Below are positions 45,748 through 57,137 of a DNA stretch of 64,000 nt, in pieces. The notes beneath the pieces were generated by a model. That model worked only from the letters and a program-made list of their open reading frames with translations. It did no database searches and had not been told where the DNA came from. Made by a program: the position numbers and the translations under genes. Source of the stretch: Hortaea werneckii (Eukaryota; Ascomycota; Dothideomycetes; Mycosphaerellales; Teratosphaeriaceae); the NCBI GenBank assembly GCA_037044905.1, contig JBAOKB010000144.1, positions 930,001-994,000 on the forward strand, given 5' to 3'. Numbering within the stretch: position 1 is the stretch's first letter; every line of letters begins with the position of its first letter.

Positions 45748-47104
45748 TTACTTGGACCCAGTATTCTCTTGCCACTCACCCGCACTACTTCCTACTGCGT
45801 CGGCGGGAGTAGAGCTACGCTCCACTGGGTCCTCGTTCTCTTTCTTGTGCTTCGTGTCTGCGCTGTCCTTGGCTGGCGGAGGTGGCGCGTCCGCATCATC
45901 ATCATCGTCACCTTCAAAAGATGCCGGATCCGCCATGGGCTGCGCATCAGCCTGCGCAGCATCTGAATAGCTCTCCTGCCTTCTTGCGCCTGGTCTCTCG
46001 TGCTCCGCTAGTGTGTCATCCGCTGAGACTGATATGCCTCTGGCGCCCCAGTTTCTTCCGCCTGCTGACCTCCCGCCGTCTTGAATCGTCCCGTTCTCCT
46101 GTCTCGCCAGCGCCTCGGCATCTTCGTCTGCTTCGCCATCCTCGCTTCCTGTTGATCCTCTCTTGCCAATGAACCTCCTGACCAGGAAGCTTTTGGTCAA
46201 ATCGTCACTGTCCACGACACCGCCTCCTCTCAGCTTGACTCTCTGTCGGCTCCAGTACACCCATGCAAAGTCAATGTACAATGCCGTTTGAATGATGCCA
46301 AAGATGACGCTGGTAGGGTCAAAGTAGCCTTCTCCGATTCCACGCACGAGCCAGTTGAGGATGTAGAAGAAGCGGTAGGAGCCGAGAGTAACGAGGTAGA
46401 AGGAATCGATGACAGTAGGTACGGATGTCTGGCGGAGGAGGAGAAGCTGAGGGAGGATGCAGACGGACTCAAGGATGATGGAGAAGGTCCAAAGGATCTA
46501 ATGCGTATGTCAGCTTAAGCAAAACGCCTCTCAGCTGACACTGCGGTCGCGTCTGCTGTTCTCGCAATATGAGCATAGCTGGAATATATTCCACTTACCT
46601 CACTGAACCTCATCCCCGCCCAGCCCTCAAAGAGTAGAGTGACAAAGGGCGCGCTGACCAAGCTTCCTCCCAACGTCCACGTCGCGAGCTTCCAGCCGTA
46701 TTCCTTCTCTCTCGTCCTCGCATATCGGCGCATCATAAGGTAGACGATGTAGGCGGAAGAGGTGATGTAGAAGATCTTAAGGATAAAGTTCCACCATGAC
46801 ATGGATGGAGGGACCCTATAAGATGCGATAGTTAGCAAGCTGGATGTAGACTCTTGCAGGCCTACTTGGCATTGATGGTTTGAACTGTGCCTACGCGTCC
46901 AACTCCGCCCTGTTGTTCGTTCGTACACACATACCAGAAGAGATCCAGATACCGGGTTCCAAAAACCAAGATATACAGGAGCTGGGTCAACAGCGAGACA
47001 CCTTCGGCTGACTTGTTATGGTGGATCTGGTAGATGAGGATGCATTTGCTGGCCGTGTGGGACACATCGGCCAGGATGCGGAAGACATTCATGTTGAAGC
47101 CCAT
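45748..47104 (-). CDS. ERD2: ER lumen protein-retaining receptor (Erd2/KDEL receptor) with long acidic tail
   Basis: Three exons (47104-46866, 46815-46599, 46497-45748) give 401 aa. The core matches Erd2: NVFRILADVSHTASKCILIY, AEGVSLLTQLLYILVFGTRY, YLDLFWY, then after two splices SWWNFILKIFYITSSAYIVY, SIILESVCILPQLLLLRQT and ALYIDFAWVYWSRQRVKLRG. Seven hydrophobic segments fit the family; it retrieves HDEL/KDEL proteins from Golgi to ER. The core is about 245 aa. The remaining roughly 155 residues form a hydrophilic tail rich in Asp/Glu/Ala/Ser (FEGDDDDDADAPPPPAKDS), far longer than the short cytosolic tail of yeast or human receptors. Introns are 50 and 101 nt. The frame is intact. Confidence 0.9.
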
Positions 47105-48087
47105 GGCCGGTGATGGTGATGGGGTTTGATGTTGCTATCGCCAGTGCGCTGTAGCGAATGCGGAACTGAGTTGGAATCGGCCTACTGTGATTCAAAGGAG
47201 ACAATTGAGCTATAGTGTGGTCATGATCCAATTGATTGGGAAAGACGAGGGTTTCATCAATAATCCATTGAGACGGAGTATGAATGCGGAGTCGGGTGTG
47301 TAGCCGCGCTTATGATTACCCAGCCCTGGAGGTAGCTGCCTCCTGCCTGATGGGAGCATCGGGGGGTGACGTGGCTTGGAACACGCGACGCTGAAGCTGG
47401 GGCCATCCTCCCCTTCTTCCCCAGCTTCCTTCCGATTTCGCTTCCTCGGCGTCTCCATCGGACATACTGTTGACTTCACCTTCATCATTGCGTGTCTACC
47501 GCTCGATCTTCACCAGCGCTGCTCCATCAGTCGCAACATCAGACCGTGCAAAGACCAGTAACTGTTGCTTCCAGCTAGCACGTTCGAATTGGTTGCCTGC
47601 AGCAGCCGTGTGGCGAAGTCCAGAACAATGTACTTGCGAGGTTCCTGCAGCGCCTCGCCAAGTTACAGTCTCTATGGCGCCTCATTTCTCTTGCTATCGA
47701 CCAGATGACCATGGATTTTCTATGTACTCACGATAGTCTTGATCTTGCCTTGGTGTCATGAGGCACTGATCTCTCTCCAACAGTTACAAGTTCGCACCAC
47801 TTCAACAGATATTGCAGGAGCTCATTGACTCTGGCTGCTTCAGCAGAGAGGCTGTAAAGCGCTAATCTTGCATGAGCTGAGCCTCATCTGGCCGCCGCAT
47901 CCGCCCATTTAAGCCTCGCTACCTGCGGTGAGCTACTACAAAACACAGCCTTGTCAGGCGGCTGTCTCTTGATGCGACCATATCACGTCTGCTTCTCCTC
48001 CTCATACCGCTCCAGCTGACTCTATCATTGATCTTCATGCTACTTTTGAAGTCATGTGAGGCAAAACTGCCGGCCTTGCTTACAGGC
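47105..48087. other. Intergenic, no gene seen
   Basis: About 1 kb. Short ORFs only. Contains the KDEL-receptor promoter and the upstream region of the HET gene. Confidence 0.4.
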
Positions 48088-49590
48088 ATGTTGCTACTCA
48101 ACGCCAGGACCTACGCTCTGAAATTCTTTCATACAGCCAAATCAGCGCCACCTTACGCCATTCTTTCACATACCTGGGAAGACGATGAGGTCCTGTTTAA
48201 AGACATGGACGACCTGGAGAGCGCCAAAGCCAAGTCCGGATGGCAAAAGATCGAATACATTTGCCGTCAAGCTCTGGAGGATGGTCTTGAATGGGCATGG
48301 GTCGACACTTGCTGCATTGACAAAAGCAGCAGCGCCGAACTTTCGGAGGCTATCAATTCCATGTTCAAGTGGTATGAGTGCTCGACAGATCTGCTACGTC
48401 TATTTGTGTGATTTGACGATGAATGTGACCCTTCGAGATGATGCCCCCACGGTCAGTGAATGGCTAGGGCGGGCTAAACAAATGATGTCCGTTAGACCTA
48501 GCCCTTTCCATGACTGATATACGCCTTTCGAATCTTCCATGGCAGGAGCATATGGCGCACTTCAAGAAGGTCACTTCGCTGACCAGATCACGCATGAGGA
48601 AGCGCATCGACATTGAAGGATACAGCCGTCCTTGTGACGAATTGGGTTTCCTGGTCATTGACACGTTAGGAGCATTCAGCAGAGCCAAGTGGTGGTCGAG
48701 AGGCTGGACTCTACAGGAACTGCTTGCACCGAGGAATGTAATATTCATGAATCAACACTGGCAGCAAATTGCACGGCTGCCGGCAATGGTGGTCACAGTG
48801 TCGACAGTGTCCAGCGTGGACGTTGAAGTGCTACTGAAGACGGCATCACTGCAGTCAAGGTGTATCGCAGAGCGCCTGTCCTGGGCTTCCAAACGTTCAA
48901 CCACTCGCGAAGAAGATATGGCATATTCTACTCGGCATCTTTGATGCCAACATGCCGTTGCTATACGGTGAAGGAATACGAGCATTCCAGAGACTGCAAG
49001 AACAAATCTCGCTGAAGTCAAACGACTTATCAATCTACGCCTGGCTGACGCCAAGCCCCGTGTACGACCACCTACTGTTCGCAGCTTCTCCCTCCTACTT
49101 CGTGCACTGCATCACTGTACGAAAGCGCTCTTCTGGGACAAAGGTCGGCATGTCAGCTTCCTGTATGGGCGTGACAATCACTTCATCAGTATCTACAAGC
49201 CGTGGCCTTTATTGTATCGACCTCGGCTGCTATGACAAATCCACTCCACATCTGCAAATTGTGCTGGTGGTGAAGCCTTGTGAGGGTCTCTTAGAGAATT
49301 TGTGTAGCTGGCTGCAATTGAAGGCACCGATTCTGCACTCCCAATCCTTGGCAGCTACCGAGATGCGTGAAGCGTTCGCACGAAGGGCACGCCCACGAAG
49401 CCTCACTGTCGTCCCATCCCCACTGCCTTCTTATCTGAGCTCTGATTTCGTAAGTCCTTTTGCTGCATTGCTCGCCGTGCACGTACCAAAAGAACAAAAT
49501 CTGGCGTTCAAAACGCGTACCCAAGAGATTTTTGGAATCTTCACCCCAATCAATTTTATTGTGCTCAGCAAGATCTTGCCTTTCCATTGA
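48088..49590 (+). pseudogene. HET-domain gene, broken in several places
   Basis: Pieces in three frames form a HET-domain protein: PYAILSHTWEDDEVLFKD, GLEWAWVDTCCIDKSSSAEL, SEAINSMFKWYE, then in other frames ARQICYVYLCDLT, KWWSRGWTLQELLAPRNVIF and MPLLYGEGIRAFQRLQEQIS. HET domains mediate heterokaryon-incompatibility reactions and are confined to filamentous fungi. Breaks lie near 48375, between about 48420 and 48600, and near 48930, where a CT pair seems lost between MAYS and LGIFDANMPLLYGEG. All net shifts are of the same sense and not simple homopolymer losses, unlike breaks elsewhere in the window. The C-terminal part after 49100 is poorly conserved. HET genes often decay, so a pseudogene is the best call; an intron could explain the middle gap. 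Confidence 0.7.
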
Positions 49591-50999
49591 AAGCAGGCTT
49601 AGAATTGAAGGCATCTGACGGCCGTCCATTTGCCTCGCCCTTTCACTGTGCCGGTTTGGCAGCGATAACAATGTCACATGTCGACAAGCGTACTGTCTCA
49701 TCAGCCCTTGCACATGGTCTGCACTTCAATTATCAATGTTTTGCAGAGCTCGTCCCCGAGCTCACATTAGACCAAGCATGCACGCAGTTCCCCCAGGTGC
49801 ATACACACGCTACCTCCCTGACAGATCTGGCCCCCTCCGAACATCCCAACCACTCGCAAAATGTAAGTCGGCCGGTAGTTGGGGGAAGGCATTTGACTGT
49901 CGAAGTCGTGCGGACGAGAGGCCATGATATCGACAATGCGATGATCATGTTTGACATTTTCATCCACGCTACCACACCTGCCATTGAATATCGTAACACG
50001 GGTCGATTCCCTTGGCTAAAGCGGAAAGCGCAAAGCACCAAGCTTGGTCCGTCAACCCGCTGCGAACTCGAAAATTGAGCAGGTAACCTACCTAGGTATC
50101 CAAAAAGCAACAGCGACGCCCAGAAACTATGAACGCCCGTCGCACGATCCAGGCAAAGAACAACTCCCAAAACCGCATCTCTCACCTCAACAGGCGCAAT
50201 GGCCTAGTGCCATAGAGGACCAACTAGAGCTGTCTATCTCGATTCGCCCTCCATACAAATCCCCTCACGAGATTTCAGTGGCGCGTCAGTAACGACAGAA
50301 ATACTGCTATGAGATGTCTGATCATGCGCTCTCTGGAGGCATTCAGAGGGGAGACGTCTCTCCAAGCCTCCCTCCCTCCGTCCCTCCCTCGTTCGAGAGG
50401 GAGCTCGCGCTGAGCGGACGGATTCAATGGCTGATGCATGCCGGCGTGTGAATTGACAGGGAATCGAGAGGCCGGGAAAAATGTATTCGGTGGGGGGTGC
50501 GAAGCAGTCTCAAATCCGCACTCATAGCGCCTCAGTTTTGACTTCCACACCTCAGCAAAATCGCTTTTTCAGGCGAAGGAGCAAGGTGCAAAGAAACGTC
50601 TACAGTGCCTCGTCACAGGATAAAAGAAAGAAAGAAATGAGAAAGAAAAGGGAGAGCATCGTGTCAAGCATACAATTTGTCTAGCTTCGTAGAAAGACAA
50701 CCTACGAGTGAATAGTTGTACAATGGGGAAGAGAAACCTCCGTCTCGATTGTTCCCCTCTTCTCACACCAGAACCAGCTCATCGATTCGGAAGGCGAGAG
50801 CAGCGGTGACACACAACACACATGGCCGGGTCTTCGCATCTCCTTCTCTCTTTCTCTCTCTCTCTCCACATCAAATCAAGAACCACCCCTCTTCGATCAA
50901 AAGTTGCCGGTCCACAGACCCGACCCCACGCCCTTCTCCTCCTCCTACCCCTTGGTTCTCCTCCTCCGGCGACGAAACAGCAGTCGAGGAGCGACTATC
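49591..50999. other. Long intergenic stretch, one weak ORF
   Basis: Holds a 163-codon ORF at 49587-50078 (+) without recognisable domain, and purine/pyrimidine-skewed runs (gaaagaaagaaatgagaaag near 50627-50646; ctctctttctctctctctct near 50850-50869). The latter sits in the 3' flank of RPN11. No supportable gene. Confidence 0.4.
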
Positions 51000-52646
51000 C
51001 TACAAATCCTCCTCGGCGTCGCCATCGACTTCCATCTTGCCATGACTATGCCCACCTCCGTTCGCCTGCCGCTTATTGAGGATACTCATGGCATTCTCCA
51101 CACTGACGCCACCAGCGCCCTTCCCGCCACCTTCATAATGCGACGGCACCGAAGCCTCCTTATCGATCATCTGCCGACTAACGGCGACGATATTGTCCTC
51201 GATGAGGTCCTGGCCGACCTGCTCGATATGCTTCTTGGGGTCGACTTTGCCGACATACCGCGTGCGGAGTTGGTCCTTGGTCAGCTCGCCTTCCTCGCGC
51301 ACGCGCTTCTCGTAGCCTTCGGCCAGCGAGACGAGTTTCTCGAGACTGGCCTGGTTTTTCGTGCCCTCGGTCGCGAAGTCCGGCATCGTCAGCGCCTCGG
51401 TCCATACCGTCTTGTGTAGGTTCATGAGCATGCCTTCCTCGAGCGCCGACTTGCGGTAGCCGATGCCGATGCTGTAGTAGTGGCGGTTCAGACCGTGGAT
51501 CAGGGCCTGGATGCTGGGTTTGTTGAGGTGCCCGACGTTGCTGGTGGTTTGGCGGGGCTCTTGCCCGAGCATGAGGGTTTGCGGGTTGATGAGTCGGAAG
51601 GCGTCGATGACTACTTTGCCCTTGACGGACTGGATGGGATCGATGACCACGGCCACGGCGCGTGGCGTCAGTTGTTCGAAGGATTGTTGCGTGTTGATGT
51701 CGACGGACGAGAGCCAGCAGCCGAAACCTGGGTGAGAGTGGTACCAGCCTACGACCGTTTCGGGTCTGAGGGTGGATGAGGTCAGCCTTTACGTTCATGT
51801 TGCTAGGGTTGGATTACGGGTAGAGGGAGAGGCGAATATTGACGTACCTGCCGGTTTGTCGAAGCATGTCCATCATCTTGGTCTGGAATACGGGGTCCAC
51901 CGCCTCGACCGATACACCGGTACCTGATTGAGGCATAGCGAAGACGTCCACGACTCGGACTGTGTAGTCATCCACGAATTCTCCCAACATGAGACCCATG
52001 ACTTCCATGGGTACACCTGCTCTTCCGTGTCTCAGCATCTTGAGCAATGCTAGTGAAGAGATGTAGACGGTTTCGGCGTTGTCGAGTACGTTGGTGTCCT
52101 AGAAGCAAGTCCGATGTCAGTCTCGTTCCTCTCAAGACAAGCCCGCTATCATGGTGAGGTCAATCACCGTTCCAGGGAAGTTCAAGACATGCTGCGGACG
52201 GATGACGATGCGTCGACCGTTAGCCCGGCGAGCAGAGGCGCTGGTGTTGGAGCGCTGCCGGCCATGTCCAGTGCTGTTGCGAGCACGGCGCGAAGGCTCG
52301 CTGGAGCGGCGTAGCATCACAATAGATCACTGTGGCGGGATTGCTAAGACTCCACTCGTTCCACTTTGTGTCCATCCACTGCTCAATCGACCCATCATGC
52401 CCGCCCGCAGCCTGTCTCATCCTACTTCACAGCTTTGCATGTTGCTCCGGCAAGAGCGTGGATGAAGACCTGCAGCAGCTTCCTTGCCCGTCGTCCCCGA
52501 AGCTTCCTCCCATTATGGCCATGACCTCCTCCTGCCGTGTCTCTATCAATCTGCGTGCGGAGCGAAAGTCTTACCTGCTGCGGTCCACCGCCGCCGCCAC
52601 CACCCATACCCTGGGCAGCGGCCAACATCCTTGATAACCGATCCAT
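51000..52646 (-). CDS. RPN11: 26S proteasome deubiquitinase subunit Rpn11
   Basis: Three exons (52646-52575, 52098-51848, 51765-51000) encode about 362 aa. The start MDRLSRMLAAAQGMGGGGGG is the usual fungal Rpn11 N-terminus. The JAMM/MPN+ zinc motif is complete: Glu in GVPMEVMGLMLGEFVDDYTV and HSHPGFGCWLSSVDINTQQS. Conserved downstream blocks are PIQSVKGKVVIDAFRLINPQ, LGQEPRQTTSNVGHLNKPSI and KTVWTEALTMPDF. It removes ubiquitin chains at the proteasome lid, as a dimer with Rpn8. The first intron is 476 nt (52099-52574), long for this genome; its ends are GTAAGA and TTCTAG. The second is 82 nt. The C-terminal tail (NGGGHSHGKMEVDGDAEEDL) is fungal-specific. It is head-to-head with the RPD3 gene. 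Confidence 0.97.
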
Positions 52647-53440
52647 TTCCGATGTCTGTACTACAGCAGTGACTGCGCTCGATTCTCCCTAATCAAGTCG
52701 CGACTACCTTGAGACCTTCCTTCCCGATAGAGATAGGCAGGTAGGTAGGTGCCAGTGGTGAGCTCCAGCTCTCGATCTCGCTGCTTCGGTGCTTCCGCCT
52801 TCCTTGCGTGCTCGTGTCGTCGTTATTTGCTGGGCAGAGACGTTCGAGTTAATGCTAAAGAAGGGTGAAGATGTGGCGAATATGGGATGGAGAGCTCGAC
52901 GAAGGTGAGTGTGTGGTGGATGATGAGTTGGGGTGATGATGATGCCCTGAGCGCCTGACTGCTTGACTGCATCGATACCATCGGCGAAGGCGAACGCGAC
53001 ACCGACCGCGGCTTCGGATCCTGCCTGAGGCTGAAGTGGTGGCATGGAGGCTCGGCTTACCTGCTCGATGGGGATGGAGGCAGAGCTTGGAGCGGGCAAG
53101 CTGAGCCTGAGCCTGAGCACATGAAGCGCGCGCGCGCTGGCGCTCTGCTCTGCTCTGTACAGTGGAAGTCTGGGGACTGACTGCATGGACCTGATCTCTC
53201 ACTTTCCACCCGCGACACCGCCACATTCTTGCCAACCTTGAACCCACGCATACTCACCATATCACCACTGGGCTCACCACAGCCTCGGCGATGCTGCATC
53301 ATTTAACCCACATATAACGCACCACACCAGGCCCTGGTCGATACCTTGCATCTCCATCGATATCCACTCGCGTTCCGATCAACTCCAACCCTTCCCCCAA
53401 CTCCACCTAGGCCTCCCAGGCCTCACTCTCCTCGCCAACC
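52647..53440. promoter_or_regulatory. Divergent promoter region of RPN11 and RPD3
   Basis: 794 bp between two start codons on opposite strands. Contains a (gc)n stretch near 53127-53138 and CT-rich tracts close to the RPD3 ATG. Short ORFs here have no domain. Confidence 0.5.
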
Positions 53441-55773
53441 ATGTCAACCAACGGCAACGGCATCGTGCGCAATTACGCCCCCGTCGACCCTGCCCAGCCC
53501 TCCTCGCAACCCAAGAAGGTCGCCTACTTCTACGACTCCGACGTCGGCAACTACGCCTACAATGCCGGGCACCCCATGAAACCCCATCGTATCCGGATGG
53601 CCCACTCCCTCATTATGAACTACAACCTCTACAAGCACCTCGAGATCTACCGCGCGAAGCCCGCTTCCAAGTACGAGATGACCCAGTTCCATACTGACGA
53701 GTACGTCGATTTCTTGCAACGCGTGACCCCGGATAATATGGAGCAGTTTGGTCGCGAGCAGGGCAAGTACAACGTGGGAGATGACTGTCCCGTCTTCGAT
53801 GGCCTGTTTGAGTTTTGCGGCATCAGCGCAGGTGGCAGTATGGAGGGCGCCGCGAGGTTGAATCGCGGCAAGTGTGATGTCGCGGTCAATTGGGCTGGTG
53901 GGTTGCATCATGCGAAGAAGAGCGAAGCGTCTGGTTTCTGTTACATTAATGGTATGCTTGCACCTCACACAACTGCCCTGTCCACACGGACTGATTTCGC
54001 TAACGCGTTGGGTCTGCAGATATCGTTCTGGGCATCCTGGAGCTCCTTCGCTTTCACCCCCGTGTCCTCTACGTTGACATCGATGTTCACCATGGAGACG
54101 GCGTTGAGGAAGCATTCTACGCTACCGACCGGGTTATGACGGTCTCCTTCCACAAATACGGCGAGTACTTCCCCGGTACGGGTGAATTGCGCGACATCGG
54201 TGTATCAAACGGGAAATACCACGCTGTCAACTTCCCGCTTCGTGACGGTATCGACGACAGATCTTACAAGGGTGTCTTCGAACCGGTGATTGGATGGGTC
54301 ATGGAGTTCTACCGCCCAAGTGCGGTTGTCCTGCAGTGTGGTGGCGATTCTCTTTCGGGTGATCGGCTGGGATGCTTCAACCTTAGTATGAGGGGCCACG
54401 CCAACTGCGTGAACTTCGTCAAGTCTTTCAATCTGCCTACCCTCATCTTGGGGGGTGGTGGATACACGATGCGCAACGTCGCGCGTACCTGGGCCTATGA
54501 GACCGGTCAATTGGTGGGAATGGAGATGGGTGCCGAACTTCCTTTCACGGATTATTACGAATATTATTCGCCCGACTTCGAGCTGGATGTGAGGCCTAGC
54601 AACATGGACAACGCGAACAGTCCTGAGTATTTGGAGAAGATTAAGGCGCAGGTTTATGAGAACTTGCGGAGGACACAAGCCGCACCATCTGTGCAGATGC
54701 AGGATGTCCCTCGCACGGCTATGGGCACGAACGAGACGTTAGACGAAGAAGAAGATCGTTTGGACGACGAGGACGCGGACCGAGAAGCGAACAAGGACGT
54801 CCGATTCACCCAGCGCAACTGGGATAAGAATGTCGATCGGGACGGCGACAGCGAATCCGAAGACGAGGAAATGGCCGAAGCCAACGGCGTCCGCAAGCAG
54901 CCTGGTCGCGAGAGAGCGAGACGCGTAGGCATCATGGACTACCAGAACCCACACGCGCCGGCCGAGCACAGCGGTTCCAACACCCCCGCTGCCGACGACG
55001 CCCGCAGCATCAACGAAGACGTAACCATGGGCCTAGATGGTCCTTCAGACGGCCCTCCACGAGCAAAGGATACCGCGCAAGCCGCGAATGACGCGGTCCA
55101 GGAGGACCTGGTCGCGATGAAAGCCGAAGGCGGCGATCCCGCTTCCCTCACAACAGCTGCTGCCGGCGAAGGAGAAGTCACCAAGGCCGAGAGCAACAAG
55201 TCCGAACGGCCGGAAGATGAGGAGATGACGGATCCCGCTGTGCAACCCCAATCCACAACAACTACCCAACCTCCCGCCGCAGAAACCGAGACTTCCGCTT
55301 CCGCTTCGGCTGCTGCTGCGGCTGACCCTCCCACCACGGAAACCGGACTCACCGCAGCAGGCCCATCAGCCGACGACAGCGCCTCACGTCCCGCCTCCAA
55401 ATCCCCCGCTCCCGGCGACCGCTCCGACCCTTCCAAACCCACCGGCGAACCCATCCCCTCAGACCAAGCGGTCGCGGCTTCAGCCGCCAAGGGCGAGGCG
55501 GGCGATGTCGAAATGGCCGATGAAGTCGCTACTTCTTCCCCTGCTCCTCCTCCTGCCACCACTGCTGCCGCGGCGGATGCTCCTGCTCCGGCTACTGCTT
55601 CGGGGACTGCGGGAGCCAGTGGGAACGAGGAAGGTAGTAAGGACGCCGATGTCGATCCCGAACAGGCCAAGGACGAGGGGATCCTGGAGCGGAACCGCGA
55701 GGATGTCGAGGCGGAGGCGACGACGGAGATGAGGGGCGGTGGGTCGACTGTGGGGGGTGGACCTGCTGTGTAA
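53441..55773 (+). CDS. RPD3: Class I histone deacetylase, Rpd3 type
   Basis: Exons 53441-53951 and 54020-55773 (68-nt intron) give 754 aa. The deacetylase domain spans about residues 15-390: KKVAYFYDSDVGNYAYNAGH, YDRPHRI-type MKPHRIRMAHSLIM, CPVFDGLFEFCGISAGGSME, NWAGGLHHAKKSEASGFCYI|ND, and DIDVHHGDGVEEAFY. VLQCGGDSLSGDRLGCFNLS and LGGGGYTMRNVARTWAYET complete the zinc and charge-relay sites. Class I Rpd3 acts in the Sin3 corepressor complexes on histone H3/H4 lysines. The last roughly 340 residues are a disordered acidic/Ala/Pro-rich tail, longer than yeast Rpd3, as is common in filamentous fungi. The frame is intact. It shares its promoter region with RPN11. Confidence 0.97.
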
Positions 55774-56142
55774 GAGGGATTTCGTGGATGGTAGAGAGGG
55801 TTTGGGGCGATTGGGTGAAGGTGTGGGATGGGGTGATGGGGGAAAAATCGGCTGGATTCTTTAGCGTGGCGTGGGCGGAGTTTTTTCTTTTTTTTTCTTT
55901 TTTCTTTTTTCCTCTCTCTCTCTCTCTTTGGACGTCTGTCCTTGGGGGCTTTTTGCTTTCCCCGCCTGCTTACTATGTGCGTGGGAGGCTTGCGCGGAAG
56001 CAGAAAGTGCAAGATGCGAGTCAAGAGAAGAGGGGTTGGAAATCTAGAGCTGCAATTTGAATGGGTTTTTCACATTTTATACTCGCTGTTGTCGTCTCTG
56101 ACAAGGGTTGTGTTCTGTGACTTCGTCCTTTCCCTCCCTTTT

Positions 56143-56143
<1 letters not shown>

Positions 56144-56179
<36 letters not shown>
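56144..56179. repeat. 36-nt poly-C homopolymer
   Basis: Thirty-six consecutive C residues, followed by TCCCCCC. Nothing else in the window comes close to this homopolymer length. Confidence 0.95.
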
Positions 56180-56182
<3 letters not shown>

Positions 56183-56478
56183 CCCCTCTCCTTGTGATTT
56201 TTATGGTCAGTCGCAACCCTCCTCGTCCACGCTTCGGCACTAAAGACTAAGCGCATTGCCCCATGGTGGTGATTCGTGGGAGACATGAAGCTGGGTTTGT
56301 GTGTGCAAATTCTCGACCTGTTTGGGTGAGGATGATGTGACATTCGCAAAGAGCCGGGTCTTCGATTGCGGAAAGCTAGAACGAAACTCGATGGGACTTC
56401 GACCGTGAATTTGACCACGGAATCATGAAATTGTCGCCCGGGGCTGCTTGGCTCTTGACTGTCCTTTGGGGTTTTCGT

Positions 56479-56508
56479 AGGGTTGATCAGGGTTGATCAG
56501 GGTTGATG
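56479..56508. repeat. Short tandem of AGGGTTGATC
   Basis: Three adjacent 10-mers (the third ends in G instead of C). Two further AGGGTT cores follow within 25 bases (tagggttag, cagggttgc). It resembles, but is not, telomeric TTAGGG sequence. Confidence 0.85.
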
Positions 56509-57137
56509 ACTAGGGTTAGCCAGGGTTGCAGGACACTTTCTGTCGTGGTATCGGGAAGGCGATCTTGCATCTGCTTTACGGCAAAGGTGGTTTGTTTGAT
56601 GATTTATCCTTGGGGCGTTGTTGAGAAGGTTTCGTCATGACAATGTTGAAAGTTCGTGGTGTTCATATGTAGCACGTTGTGCCATGTTGTGGACGATACA
56701 CGCTTTGCAAATCCAACCGAAAAGTCGGAGAGTACCAGGTATTGTGTTCAGCAAGCAAGCATCGGCTCATCAACAACTGTCGACACCACTCTCCTGCGCA
56801 CTACCCGACGGATGATATAAAGAGAAGGAAAGACAAGAACCAAGAGCTGCGATGCACTCGCGTGTAGTTGTCTGGTAAAGAACGAATTCAGTTGGATAAT
56901 TTCTGTGCTAGATACTTCAACATTTGGCCCTCCCCAAAAAGCCTCGCGCACCCCCAAGTAATAAGCCCGATCACGATTCCGCCGCCTACACTGGGTATGC
57001 CTATCTATCATGCAAATGCCTCAATCAATGACCGCCAGAAGCTTTCGCAATGCCATATCCAGACCAGAGTAAATCTTGACTCCCAACGCCTTCGCCTAAT
57101 AGTTCATCCATACACAAGAACCCTGTCCATGATGAGT

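Larger units (their letters stand above)
55774..57137. other. Intergenic with low-complexity tracts
   Basis: 3' flank of RPD3. Holds a T/CT-rich tract (about 55880-55928), a 36-nt poly-C run and a short AGGGTTGATC tandem. No supportable gene. Confidence 0.5.

Noticed and set aside
49587..50078. 163-codon forward ORF after the HET gene
   Set aside because: No domain, signal or repeat, and no good promoter or splice context; could be a lineage-specific gene but I cannot support it.
54939..56024. 361-codon reverse-strand ORF opposite the RPD3 tail
   Set aside because: It is the antisense of the Ala/Pro/Ser-rich low-complexity tail; composition-driven and without any domain.
56479..56530. Interstitial telomere
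   Set aside because: The unit is AGGGTTGATC, not TTAGGG, and only about three copies are in tandem.
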